A stretch of 55,686 nucleotides of DNA from Chromatiales bacterium. Lineage in GTDB: Bacteria; Pseudomonadota; Gammaproteobacteria; UBA6429; Thiohalophilaceae. Position 1 is the stretch's first letter, and every line of letters starts with the position of its first letter. The position numbers and the translations under genes were made by a program. Under the pieces are notes generated by a model. That model did not search any database and was not told the origin of the DNA. It saw only the letters and a program-made list of their open reading frames with translations. Below, piece by piece: positions 27,335-34,733 of the stretch. Location of the stretch: positions 1 to 55,686 of the forward strand of contig JALTJZ010000048.1 in the NCBI GenBank assembly GCA_027076325.1, given 5' to 3'.

Positions 27335-28198
27335 TTAGCTTATCTTTGTTTTGCGGAATGCGTGCCAGAGCATAACAAATTTATCGCGGCTTGTGAGTCT
27401 CGGGCGATCAAATACATTGGGTATTTTTTGCAGTTTATCAGTAATGGTCAGCCCACCGTGTATGATCATGCGAATCTCCAGGCCAAACAAACCTGAAAGC
27501 TGTTGCCCGAGCACTGCACCCGTTAACATGATTTTTTTTGCACGTTCGGTCTGGTGTTTCATTAAGCGTTGCATGCTGCTGTCATTTATTTTATTTAAAA
27601 AATGTTGCTCGGTTATATTGAATTGTACAAGTTCATTGGTTGGAATATAGATGCGGTTATTTTCATTAATATCCTGATAAATGTCCTGATAAAAATTAAT
27701 GAGTTGTAATGCAGTACAAATAGCATCGGAGTTCTTCAGATTTTCATCCGTATTTTGTTGATGCAGGTGCAGCAATAAACGCCCAACCGGATTGGCAGAA
27801 TAGTGGCAGTAATTTAAAATATCATCAAAACTTGCATAACGCTTGGTTTTTGTATCCATCTTGAATGCGGTAAGTAAATCAAAAAATAGATCCGTTGGCA
27901 GTTGGTGGTTTTTAATAACATCTGTTAAGGCAAATAAAATCGGATTATCTGAATATGAAACCTCCAGTGCTTTTTCAAAATCAGCCTGATACTGTTCGAG
28001 GGCTTGATAGCGCTTGCCATCGTCTAACTCACCTTCGTCTGCCAAATCGTCGGCATGGCGTGCAAACGCATAAATAACACTAATCGGCAGGCGTAGTTTT
28101 TTTGGTAAAAACCACGACGCAACCGGGAAATTTTCATAATGATTGCGTACAATTTGCTGACAATGTTGGTAAGCTTGTTGTAAAGTTAGTGTAGTCAT
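27335..28198 (-). CDS. hpnC: Hydroxysqualene synthase (HpnC)
   Basis: A squalene/phytoene synthase-fold enzyme that converts presqualene diphosphate to hydroxysqualene. Asp-rich motifs: YAFARHADDLADEGEL (about 44-59) and NFYQDIYQDINENNRIYIP. The ASWFLPKKLRLPISVIYAFAR start is characteristic of HpnC. It is the first gene of the hpnC-hpnD-hpnE-dehydrogenase run, with gaps of 2, 24 and 10 nt. It diverges from a small gene at 28220 over a 21-bp gap, so the promoter of one must overlap the other. No squalene-hopene cyclase is in the window. Confidence 0.88.
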   Translation of the reverse strand: MTTLTLQQAYQHCQQIVRNHYENFPVASWFLPKKLRLPISVIYAFARHADDLADEGELDDGKRYQALEQYQADFEKALEVSYSDNPILFALTDVIKNHQLPTDLFFDLLTAFKMDTKTKRYASFDDILNYCHYSANPVGRLLLHLHQQNTDENLKNSDAICTALQLINFYQDIYQDINENNRIYIPTNELVQFNITEQHFLNKINDSSMQRLMKHQTERAKKIMLTGAVLGQQLSGLFGLEIRMIIHGGLTITDKLQKIPNVFDRPRLTSRDKFVMLWHAFRKTKIS

Positions 28199-28219
28199 AA
28201 TGGATAGAGTAACAACGAA

Positions 28220-28420
28220 ATGAAAAAATTAAAATTAATTATTTTAGGCGTGGTTATCGGGCTTGCGGCTGGCTTATGGGCGGGCGTTAATATTGGTAAG
28301 GAAAAATCTATTTTCAGTAATCCTTTCAAAGAGATTAGCCTGCAGGATCGTATTAAGCAAAAAGGCAATGAAGTAATGAAAGATGCGAAAGATGTTATTC
28401 GGGATAGTTTAAAAGATTAG
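28220..28420 (+). CDS. Small single-span membrane protein, 66 residues
   Basis: An uncharacterised protein with a basic start, one hydrophobic segment at about residues 5-25 (LIILGVVIGLAAGLWAGVNIG) and a charged, probably helical tail (QDRIKQKGNEVMKDAKDVIRDSLKD). The hydrophobic part is Gly-rich and could be a signal-anchor. It diverges from hpnC with only 21 bp between start codons, which suggests shared regulation. The binding site is poor. I do not recognise the family. Confidence 0.6.
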   Translation: MKKLKLIILGVVIGLAAGLWAGVNIGKEKSIFSNPFKEISLQDRIKQKGNEVMKDAKDVIRDSLKD

Positions 28421-28445
28421 CGATTTCTGTCCAGTACCCGTTTAT

Positions 28446-29366
28446 TTAAAAATTGGTGTGCAGGGCTTTAATGCTTTCAATAATGGCTTTGGCACTGTCT
28501 TTTGAATACCCACCTCCGCCTAGAAAAACGGTTGGAATGGCGAGTGATTGCAGCTTTTGATACACCCGCTTATCTCTGTCGGCACACTCTGAAACAGACA
28601 ACCCCAGACGTCCTAGCGGATCAGACTGTAAAACGTCAGTTCCTGCAATGACAAATGCAAGGCGATAGCCCGGTTCCAGTTTATTTAATGCCTCATTTAA
28701 TACATTGTTATACTCTATCCCCAGTGTTCCCGCTTGCAAGGGCACATTAATATCTACCCGTTCTTTAGTTAGATTGTTTTGCGGGTAAATATCGTTGTTG
28801 TAGATATCAAAAAGGGTGATATTTTTGTTGTCCATAAAAGTATATGCATTGCCATTGCCGTGATGCGCATCAATATCTACTATCAGAATTTTATCTGAAG
28901 TGTCGAGCAAGCCACTTGTTTGCATTTGCTGTACTGCAATGCCAATGTCGTTATAGATGCAAAACCCTTGTGAGTTTCTTGGGGTAGCATGGTGATAACC
29001 ACCGGATAAATTCCATGCATTTCTGCCATTTAAGGCATCCCGGGTGGCGGCAATGGTGCCGGCAACCCCCCAACGCATGGGTAAAAGGATACGTTTGTCG
29101 ATAACAGAAAAGGGCAAGAAAGGAATATAGGGTATTTCCAATGCGCGGAGGATGTAGCGTTTGGCCGTTAACAGCTCCTTTTGTATTTCACCAACAAAAT
29201 TATTAATACATTCCTGTGAAACCGGATTGTCGGGTTGTATTATTTGTATATTATCCAGCTTATGAATGGCTTTAAAGACTTTGGTGAATTTTAGCCCATC
29301 AAACGGATGGAGGTAATTGAGCAGTCCTAGATTGATGTTGTATTGAGGATGATAATAAATTCTCAT
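28446..29366 (-). CDS. Histone-deacetylase-family (HDAC-like) amidohydrolase
   Basis: A zinc-dependent deacetylase of the arginase/HDAC fold; bacterial members remove acetyl groups from lysines, polyamines or related amines. All catalytic features are present (numbers from the chosen start): the His pair in GGYHHA (125-126), metal ligands Asp 166 and His 168 in DIDAHHGNG, Asp 249 in SDPLGRLG, and the transition-state Tyr 287 after GGGG. At 306 residues it resembles the class IV-like bacterial type. I chose ATG 29366 (MRIYYHPQYNINLG). Upstream codons lie inside the preceding gene, and the ATG overlaps that gene's stop as ATGA, so the two are translated together. It is third in the hcp operon and convergent with the gene at 28220. 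Confidence 0.85.
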   Translation of the reverse strand: MRIYYHPQYNINLGLLNYLHPFDGLKFTKVFKAIHKLDNIQIIQPDNPVSQECINNFVGEIQKELLTAKRYILRALEIPYIPFLPFSVIDKRILLPMRWGVAGTIAATRDALNGRNAWNLSGGYHHATPRNSQGFCIYNDIGIAVQQMQTSGLLDTSDKILIVDIDAHHGNGNAYTFMDNKNITLFDIYNNDIYPQNNLTKERVDINVPLQAGTLGIEYNNVLNEALNKLEPGYRLAFVIAGTDVLQSDPLGRLGLSVSECADRDKRVYQKLQSLAIPTVFLGGGGYSKDSAKAIIESIKALHTNF

Positions 29367-29815
29367 GCTGACAGCTCGCTTGCAAATTTCAGGACTTGAT
29401 CCGGTGTCCATATCCCTATACCCAAAACACGCGCGACCGTACCATAGTGACCTGCGTGCGGGATAAAGGATGGCTTGCAATTGCCACCTTCAATCAGTAC
29501 TTTTGCAACAATATGCGAACAGTTATTTCTAGCAAGTTGATAACGTGGTGGATTTTTAAGCATATGCTTAATGTATGTCATAATACCATCTTCATCTAAG
29601 TTCGCTATCTCAATAGTAATGGGTGCTCGGTTGCCTTCATTGTGAATATCATCATGAATACTGTCCATAAACTGTCCAGGCTGACTGCGTTTTATTTTCA
29701 GATCTTTTACTCCCGCTTCACCGTCAGGCCAAAAACTTATATATTCATCTCGTATAGATATTGCGGTGTGGCCAATATGATTCGCATCAGGCATCCATAT
29801 ATGTATTCTAACCAT
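29363..29815 (-). CDS. Putative papain-like (permuted NlpC/P60 type) protein, possible type VI effector
   Basis: A 150-residue soluble protein with no signal sequence. The start VRIHIWMPDANHIGHTAISI with His 16, the YISFWPDGEAG stretch, and Cys 99 in ARNNCSHIVAKVLIEGG give a His-then-Cys order as in permuted papain-like enzymes (LRAT/NlpC-P60 relatives), which cut amide or ester bonds in peptidoglycan or lipids. The family call is inference from this arrangement. It follows hcp after 36 nt with an AAGGAC binding site, and its TGA overlaps the ATG of the HDAC-like gene. This position suggests an Hcp-carried cargo. It could equally be an accessory enzyme. No separate immunity-like small gene is seen. 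Confidence 0.5.
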   Translation of the reverse strand: MVRIHIWMPDANHIGHTAISIRDEYISFWPDGEAGVKDLKIKRSQPGQFMDSIHDDIHNEGNRAPITIEIANLDEDGIMTYIKHMLKNPPRYQLARNNCSHIVAKVLIEGGNCKPSFIPHAGHYGTVARVLGIGIWTPDQVLKFASELSA

Positions 29816-29851
29816 TTTAATGTCCTTATTTTGATTTTCCTTTTACAGATT

Positions 29852-30334
29852 TTATATTGCTTTTGCTAGCTCCAGATCATAACCAACTCGTTGCGGTGTG
29901 CCAGCCCGGTTTGTTGCATCATGCTGTTGATAATTAATAATTATTTTTGCGAAACTTAGCAGAATAACTTCAGATGGTGGGGCATAGATGCTTGCTGTTA
30001 TCGCATAACGGCTGATTAAACAGTCTTCCAGAGTGTATTCCATATACTCGTGTATTTTATCTGTTCTGGTGTGCACAAATTTAATCACAGCCTGTTTCCC
30101 TGTTGCGTTACAAAGTGATTGTTTAAAAAATTCGGTGGCAGAACTATCGGTATCCTTTAATAGTAACATTTCACTAATAATTGGACGGGATATTTCACGG
30201 TTGTTGAGTGACCCCGGAGTCATGGTGACTTTTCGTTTAACTTTAAAGCCGCATGATTTTATATTGATATGTCCCTGGTAACCGTCCGCAGTTACGTTTC
30301 CCTGAATACCGTCATATTTTAGATAAATGGCCAT
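29852..30334 (-). CDS. hcp: Type VI secretion Hcp tube protein (orphan)
   Basis: Hcp forms the hexameric rings of the secreted type VI tube and can carry small effectors in its pore. Family features: the start AIYLKYDGIQGNV, SEMLLLKDTDSSATEFF, the core YMEYTLEDCLISRYAI, the strand PPSEVILLSFAKIIINY, and the end GTPQRVGYDLELAKAI. I chose ATG 30334, preceded by AAGGA at 7-nt spacing; codons back to 30382 are not family-like. This gives 160 residues, the usual size. No other type VI gene is in the window, so it is an orphan relying on a system elsewhere. A possible promoter on the minus strand (TTGATT, 18 bp, TAGGAT) lies in the 112-bp gap after rmuC. Confidence 0.88.
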   Translation of the reverse strand: MAIYLKYDGIQGNVTADGYQGHINIKSCGFKVKRKVTMTPGSLNNREISRPIISEMLLLKDTDSSATEFFKQSLCNATGKQAVIKFVHTRTDKIHEYMEYTLEDCLISRYAITASIYAPPSEVILLSFAKIIINYQQHDATNRAGTPQRVGYDLELAKAI

Positions 30335-30446
30335 TGATAAAGTCCTTGATTTGTTTTTATTAATGGTTGAGTTTTGCATCATCCTAGCGTAAGAAGATGT
30401 TTAAAATCAAGCGCGATATAGCCAGTTAAAAAAAACAAGTGGGTTG

Positions 30447-31718
30447 TTAATCAATTTCCGTCGACTCTAACGACCGTGTTGCGGTTTCAATTTGCTCGGG
30501 TTGGTTTATTGGTTTTTTCTCATTAATACCCAGTTCTTTAAATTTTCGGGCGCTCGGCAGTATGCGGGTGTCAAAGGAGCCCACGGCGTTGTTAAAATGT
30601 TTGGTGCTGGTTTCGATGCTTTTGCCCAGCTTCGATAAGTGCTCAGAAAAAACAGCCAGACGTTGATAGAGTTCTTCACCTATATCACGAATTTTGTCGG
30701 CATTTTCTGCCAGTTGTTCCTGTCGCCAGCCATAGGCCACGGCGCGTAGCAGGGCAACAAAGCTGGTCGGGGTTGCCAATATAATTTGTTTACTTAATGC
30801 ATCTTCGAGAAGGCCATGGTCATAATCCAGTGCGGTGGATAAAAACTGATCGCCGGGTATAAACAGCACAACAAAGTCAGGTGTGTTTTTAAGCTGGTTC
30901 CAGTAGGCTTTGCTGGCCAGTTCGTTGACGCGTTGTTTTACATTTTTGCAGTGGCGTTGCAATGCTAAATCACGTTCTTCGTCGGTACTGGCTTCGACGG
31001 CGGTTAAGTAAGCATCGAGCGGTGTTTTAACGTCCACCACAATTTCACGGCCATCGGGCATCCGTATAATCATATCAGGGCGTTGCAAGGCATCTTCGGT
31101 TTTAATACTTTCCTGTGTGTAAAAATCACAGTGTTCAACCATGCCAGCCAGTTCGGCTAAACGTTTTAAGGTCATTTCACCCCATTGGCCACGCACTTCC
31201 GGACGGCGTAATGCCTGCACCAGGTTGCGTGTTTCATTTTGTAATGCAGACTGGTTAAGCGACATGGTTTCAAGGTGTTGCTGTAATGCGCCATAGGCGT
31301 GCTTACGATCTTTTTCAATTGAACGCATTTGTTGTTCGTTTTTTTCGAGGGCTTCCTTGATAGGTTTAATGAGTGTTTCAATGGCTTTTTCTTTTTCGGT
31401 TAGCTCATGTTTGGCGGTGTTCTGGAATTTTTTTAAGTTTTCATTGGCCAGTTTCAGAAATTCTTCATTGTTGTGTTTTAAAGCCTGACTGGATAAGGCG
31501 CTAAAGGTGTGGGTGAGTTGCTCACGTGCATTTTCCAGTGCCTGCAGTTTTTCTTTACTGGTATTGCGTTCCAGTTCAAGGGTGGTTGCCAGACTGATAT
31601 TTTCCTGCTCAAGTTTGCGGTATTTATTCTGTGCCAGTAGATAAACAACCAGACCGGTCACGACGGCAGCAATAACTGGGATGACCACTAAAAGCTGTTC
31701 TAAGGTTAGCGCATTCAT
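30447..31718 (-). CDS. rmuC: DNA recombination protein RmuC
   Basis: A membrane-anchored protein with a restriction-endonuclease-like fold, linked to limiting inversions at short inverted repeats. An N-terminal membrane segment (about 7-27, VVIPVIAAVVTGLVVYLL) is followed by a long coiled coil (about 30-160) and the RmuC core (RGQWGEMTLKRLAELAGM; MPDGREIVVDVKTPLDAY, with the acidic and Lys residues of the nuclease fold; LFIPGDQFLSTALDYD). Its ATG overlaps the gph stop (ATGA), so gph and rmuC are coupled. 423 residues, full length. Confidence 0.93.
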   Translation of the reverse strand: MNALTLEQLLVVIPVIAAVVTGLVVYLLAQNKYRKLEQENISLATTLELERNTSKEKLQALENAREQLTHTFSALSSQALKHNNEEFLKLANENLKKFQNTAKHELTEKEKAIETLIKPIKEALEKNEQQMRSIEKDRKHAYGALQQHLETMSLNQSALQNETRNLVQALRRPEVRGQWGEMTLKRLAELAGMVEHCDFYTQESIKTEDALQRPDMIIRMPDGREIVVDVKTPLDAYLTAVEASTDEERDLALQRHCKNVKQRVNELASKAYWNQLKNTPDFVVLFIPGDQFLSTALDYDHGLLEDALSKQIILATPTSFVALLRAVAYGWRQEQLAENADKIRDIGEELYQRLAVFSEHLSKLGKSIETSTKHFNNAVGSFDTRILPSARKFKELGINEKKPINQPEQIETATRSLESTEID

Positions 31719-32410
31719 GGCATGCTCCGGTATTGTTTTATCCAGTCAATAATATCCTGAGGTTGCTCGACAACATCGGTTGCACCCCATGACAGAGGTT
31801 TATCATCTTCGCCAATATAGCCAAACAAGGCAACCAGTGTTTGCATATTGGCATTTTGCCCGGCTTCAATATCGCGTTGGGCATCACCTATATATATAGT
31901 ATCGGCCGGGGTACAGTTCATTAATTCACAGGCGTGTAATAAGGTGCCGGGATCGGGTTTGCGGGTTTCAAGTGTGTCACCACTGACAATACACTGAGGC
32001 TGGCTGGGTAAGGCTCCTGATGAATTTAGTGCAGCCATCAGTGGATCGGTTAACCAGCCGGGTTTATTGGTAACAATACCCCAGCCGATATTGTTTTCAG
32101 CCAGATAATTCAGAACAGTCTCAATGCCATTAAAGGGACGGGTAAACCGGGCAATGTTTTGTTTGTAGTATTCAAGCAGTTGCTGGCGATAAGTTTCGAA
32201 GCTGGGGTGCTCGGGTTCGATTTGAAAACCCAGTTGAATTAATGCAATACCGCCGTTGGAAACAACCGGGCGAATCGCTTCAAAAGGTAAAGCGGCCTGC
32301 CCATTTTTTGTTAAAACAAAGTTCAGTGCTTCGGCGAGATCCTGTGCGGTATCGGCAAAGGTGCCATCAAGATCAAACAGAACGGCTTTTAGCCTGGTTT
32401 TTTTGTTCAT
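31715..32410 (-). CDS. gph: HAD-family phosphoglycolate phosphatase
   Basis: A haloacid-dehalogenase phosphatase that removes phosphate from 2-phosphoglycolate, a by-product of DNA repair. HAD motif I is VLFDLDGTFADT (nucleophile Asp 13), motif II VTNKPGW, motif III with Lys in RKPDPGTLLHAC, motif IV YIGDAQRDIEAGQNA. At 231 residues it fits Gph; MupP or pyrophosphatase PpaX-like roles are alternatives. It stands between ubiG (177-bp gap with a repeat) and rmuC (4-nt overlap). The gph-ubiG pairing is common in gammaproteobacteria. Confidence 0.85.
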   Translation of the reverse strand: MNKKTRLKAVLFDLDGTFADTAQDLAEALNFVLTKNGQAALPFEAIRPVVSNGGIALIQLGFQIEPEHPSFETYRQQLLEYYKQNIARFTRPFNGIETVLNYLAENNIGWGIVTNKPGWLTDPLMAALNSSGALPSQPQCIVSGDTLETRKPDPGTLLHACELMNCTPADTIYIGDAQRDIEAGQNANMQTLVALFGYIGEDDKPLSWGATDVVEQPQDIIDWIKQYRSMP

Positions 32411-32458
32411 GGTGTTGTTGTCATTGGTGGCATGTTAATGTCCACTAAAAAATTCATG

Positions 32459-32552
32459 GTCATTGCGAGCCCTGTTTTTAGGGCGTGGCAATCTTGCTGT
32501 TATGGTTCTACTGAAGCAGATAGCCGTGCTCAGTTTGTTTTCTTGCAATGAC
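32459..32552. repeat. GTCATTGCGA palindromic repeat, 94 bp
   Basis: Begins GTCATTGCGAG and ends CTTGCAATGAC, inverted ends matching at 10 of 11 positions. An inner stem GCCCT/AGGGC lies at 32469-32484 and is followed by GTGGCAATC. It occupies the gap between ubiG and gph and would be in their joint transcript if they are one operon. Confidence 0.75.
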
Positions 32553-32587
32553 TTCCCCTTTAGTAACGTTGCAGTCGTTTGTTATAA

Positions 32588-33322
32588 CTAAACATTCAAT
32601 TGACAGTGCATTAAGTAATTAACATCCACATCAAAACCCAATGCGTAACGTTTACTGAATGGATTGTAGCTCATGCCGGTGAGTTCTCGTGCGTTCAGTC
32701 CGGCTTCCCGTATCCAGCTTGTGAGTTCGGATGGCTTAATAAATTTGTCGTAGTGGTGGGTGCCTTTTGGCAACATGCGCAATATATATTCTGCACCGAC
32801 AATGGCGAGTAAGTAGGATTTTGGATTACGATTAATCGTCGAAAAAAATACGTTGCCACCGGGTTTAACCAACCCGGCACAGGCTTTTATAATGGAGGCT
32901 GGATCAGGTACATGCTCCAGCATTTCCATGCAGGTGACCACATCAAACTCACCGGCATGTTGTTCGGCCATTTCTTCGGCAGTCATTTGCTGGTAGTCAA
33001 TCTCCAGCCCCGACTCATGTTGATGCAACTTTGCAACTTGCAGCGGGGCTTTCCCCATATCAATGCCAGTAACGGTTGCACCACGTTGTGCCAGACTCTC
33101 CGCTAAAATACCGCCGCCACAACCCACATCGATGACTTTTTTACCTTTTAAGCCATTGCTGCGGCGATCGATATAGTCCAGGCGCAGGGGATTAATTTCA
33201 TGTAAGGGCTTAAATTCGCTTTCCTTATCCCACCAGCGTGACGCAAGTGCTTCAAATTTTTCGATTTCAGCCGGATCGACATTTAAGGTTTCGGCATTAA
33301 TATTATTTGTTTGTGCGTTCAT
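32588..33322 (-). CDS. ubiG: Bifunctional ubiquinone O-methyltransferase
   Basis: Carries out both O-methylations in ubiquinone synthesis using S-adenosylmethionine. SAM-binding motif I is [19 protein letters not shown] (about 62-80), with the acidic residue in [10 protein letters not shown]. The start [23 protein letters not shown] and [13 protein letters not shown] are UbiG hallmarks. 244 residues, standard. It follows the deaminase gene by 20 nt, so the SAM-derived product of UbiG (S-adenosylhomocysteine) and the neighbouring nucleoside deaminase may be metabolically linked. Confidence 0.95.
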   Translation of the reverse strand: MNAQTNNINAETLNVDPAEIEKFEALASRWWDKESEFKPLHEINPLRLDYIDRRSNGLKGKKVIDVGCGGGILAESLAQRGATVTGIDMGKAPLQVAKLHQHESGLEIDYQQMTAEEMAEQHAGEFDVVTCMEMLEHVPDPASIIKACAGLVKPGGNVFFSTINRNPKSYLLAIVGAEYILRMLPKGTHHYDKFIKPSELTSWIREAGLNARELTGMSYNPFSKRYALGFDVDVNYLMHCQLNV

Positions 33323-33342
33323 GTGTGTTTACTCAGTTTAAT

Positions 33343-34656
33343 TCAAGCATTAATTTTTTGTTGCCACTGTTGTGCTGTTTTGCAAAGTTGCTCACTGTCT
33401 AAAGTTGTTAACTGATGCTGCTTGACAACATGGTTGCCTGCCACCCAGACATCACTTACTTGCTGGCGGTTGGCAACGTAAACCAGTTGTGAAACAGGGT
33501 TGTACATTGGTTGGGTTTCCAGCGCCGACAAGTCCACAGCAATTATATCGGCCGCTTTGCCGACTTCAAGTGAACCGGTTTCGTTATCCAGCCCCAGTGC
33601 TTTAGCGCCATTAATGGTGGCCATGCGCAGAGCCTGTGCAGCCGAAACGGCGCGGGCATCTTTGGCAACAGCTTTGGCGAGCAGGGCGGCGGTGCGCATT
33701 TCAGAAAACATATCCAGATCATTATTACTGGCGGCACCATCCGTGCCTAACGAAACATTGATCTCGGCATTGAGTAATTTTTGTACCGGGCAAAAACCAC
33801 TGGCCAGTTTTAAGTTGGATTCAGGGCAATGTGCAACCTGTACGCCATAGGTGGCGAGAGTTTGAATTTCTTTATCGGTGAGCTGCGTCATATGTACCGC
33901 TATCAGGCGTGAGGATAATAAACCTAAATTTTCCAGACGTTCGATAGGGCGTTGGCCGGTTTCCTTTACCGCCTGATTAATTTCGTCTTCGGTTTCATGT
34001 AAATGAATCTGAATGGGAATATCCAGCTCTTCAGCCAGTGTGTTTAGTTTTTGCAAAGCTGTATCTGCAACCGTGTAAGGCGCATGGGGTGCAAAGGATG
34101 TTTTGATTAATGGGTTACCATGAAGTTGATCGTGCAAGGCTAAGCCTTTGCGCAGGTATTCGTCGGCATCTTGCGCATAGGCTGAAGGGAAGTCGATAAC
34201 AATCAAACCAACGGAGGCGCGTATTTGCGCCTGCTTCGCGGCGCGCGCGACTTCTTCAGGGAAGAAGTACATATCAGTAAAGCAGGTTGTGCCACCGCGT
34301 AACATTTCAGCGCAGGCAATTAGACTACCATCGTAAACAAATTCATTGCTGACCCATTTTGCTTCCGTTGGCCAGATATGTTCATTGAGCCAGGTCATTA
34401 ATGGCAAGTCGTCGGCCAGACCGCGCATTAAGGTCATTGCTGCGTGGCCATGAGTATTGATTAAGCCGGGCAGCAGTGCATGGTTATCCAGTTGATGCAC
34501 TTCACTGGCATTGTATTGCGTATTGGCTTTGTCGGAGGGCAAAAGTGCAAGGATGCGACCTTTATCGAGCGCAATCGAATAGTTTTCATAAACCGTTGCC
34601 TGCGGTTCAACCGGAATAAGCCATTTTGCATGGATCAATGTATCGATGTTTTGCAT
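33343..34656 (-). CDS. mtaD: TRZ/ATZ-family amidohydrolase (5'-methylthioadenosine/S-adenosylhomocysteine deaminase type)
   Basis: A metal-dependent amidohydrolase of the MtaD/chlorohydrolase group, which deaminates the adenine of methylthioadenosine, S-adenosylhomocysteine or 5'-deoxyadenosine. Metal-site motif LINTHGHAAMTLMRG (near 67-81), then IQIHLHETEDE, VAHCPESNLKLASG and LGTDGAASNNDLDMF. The frame runs back to 34842, but I place the start at ATG 34656 (MQNIDTLIHAKWLIP); the extra 62 residues would overlap mtnA. 437 residues. It diverges from mtnA with a shared 77-bp gap, and both act on methylthio-nucleoside salvage. The exact substrate is not decidable by eye. Confidence 0.88.
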   Translation of the reverse strand: MQNIDTLIHAKWLIPVEPQATVYENYSIALDKGRILALLPSDKANTQYNASEVHQLDNHALLPGLINTHGHAAMTLMRGLADDLPLMTWLNEHIWPTEAKWVSNEFVYDGSLIACAEMLRGGTTCFTDMYFFPEEVARAAKQAQIRASVGLIVIDFPSAYAQDADEYLRKGLALHDQLHGNPLIKTSFAPHAPYTVADTALQKLNTLAEELDIPIQIHLHETEDEINQAVKETGQRPIERLENLGLLSSRLIAVHMTQLTDKEIQTLATYGVQVAHCPESNLKLASGFCPVQKLLNAEINVSLGTDGAASNNDLDMFSEMRTAALLAKAVAKDARAVSAAQALRMATINGAKALGLDNETGSLEVGKAADIIAVDLSALETQPMYNPVSQLVYVANRQQVSDVWVAGNHVVKQHQLTTLDSEQLCKTAQQWQQKINA

Positions 34657-34686
34657 AAAGTATTCAAATAATTTGCAATAAAGTAA

Positions 34687-34695
34687 TGCTATGAT
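34687..34695 (+). promoter_or_regulatory. Possible extended -10 promoter for mtnA
   Basis: TGC followed by TATGAT (34690-34695) is an extended -10 box 38 bp before the mtnA start. The gap to mtaD is 77 bp, so both divergent promoters must overlap here. No riboswitch-sized structure fits in it. Confidence 0.45.
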
Positions 34696-34733
34696 ACCAG
34701 TTTTCGCTGCAAGTAAAACATAAAGGAAAATCA

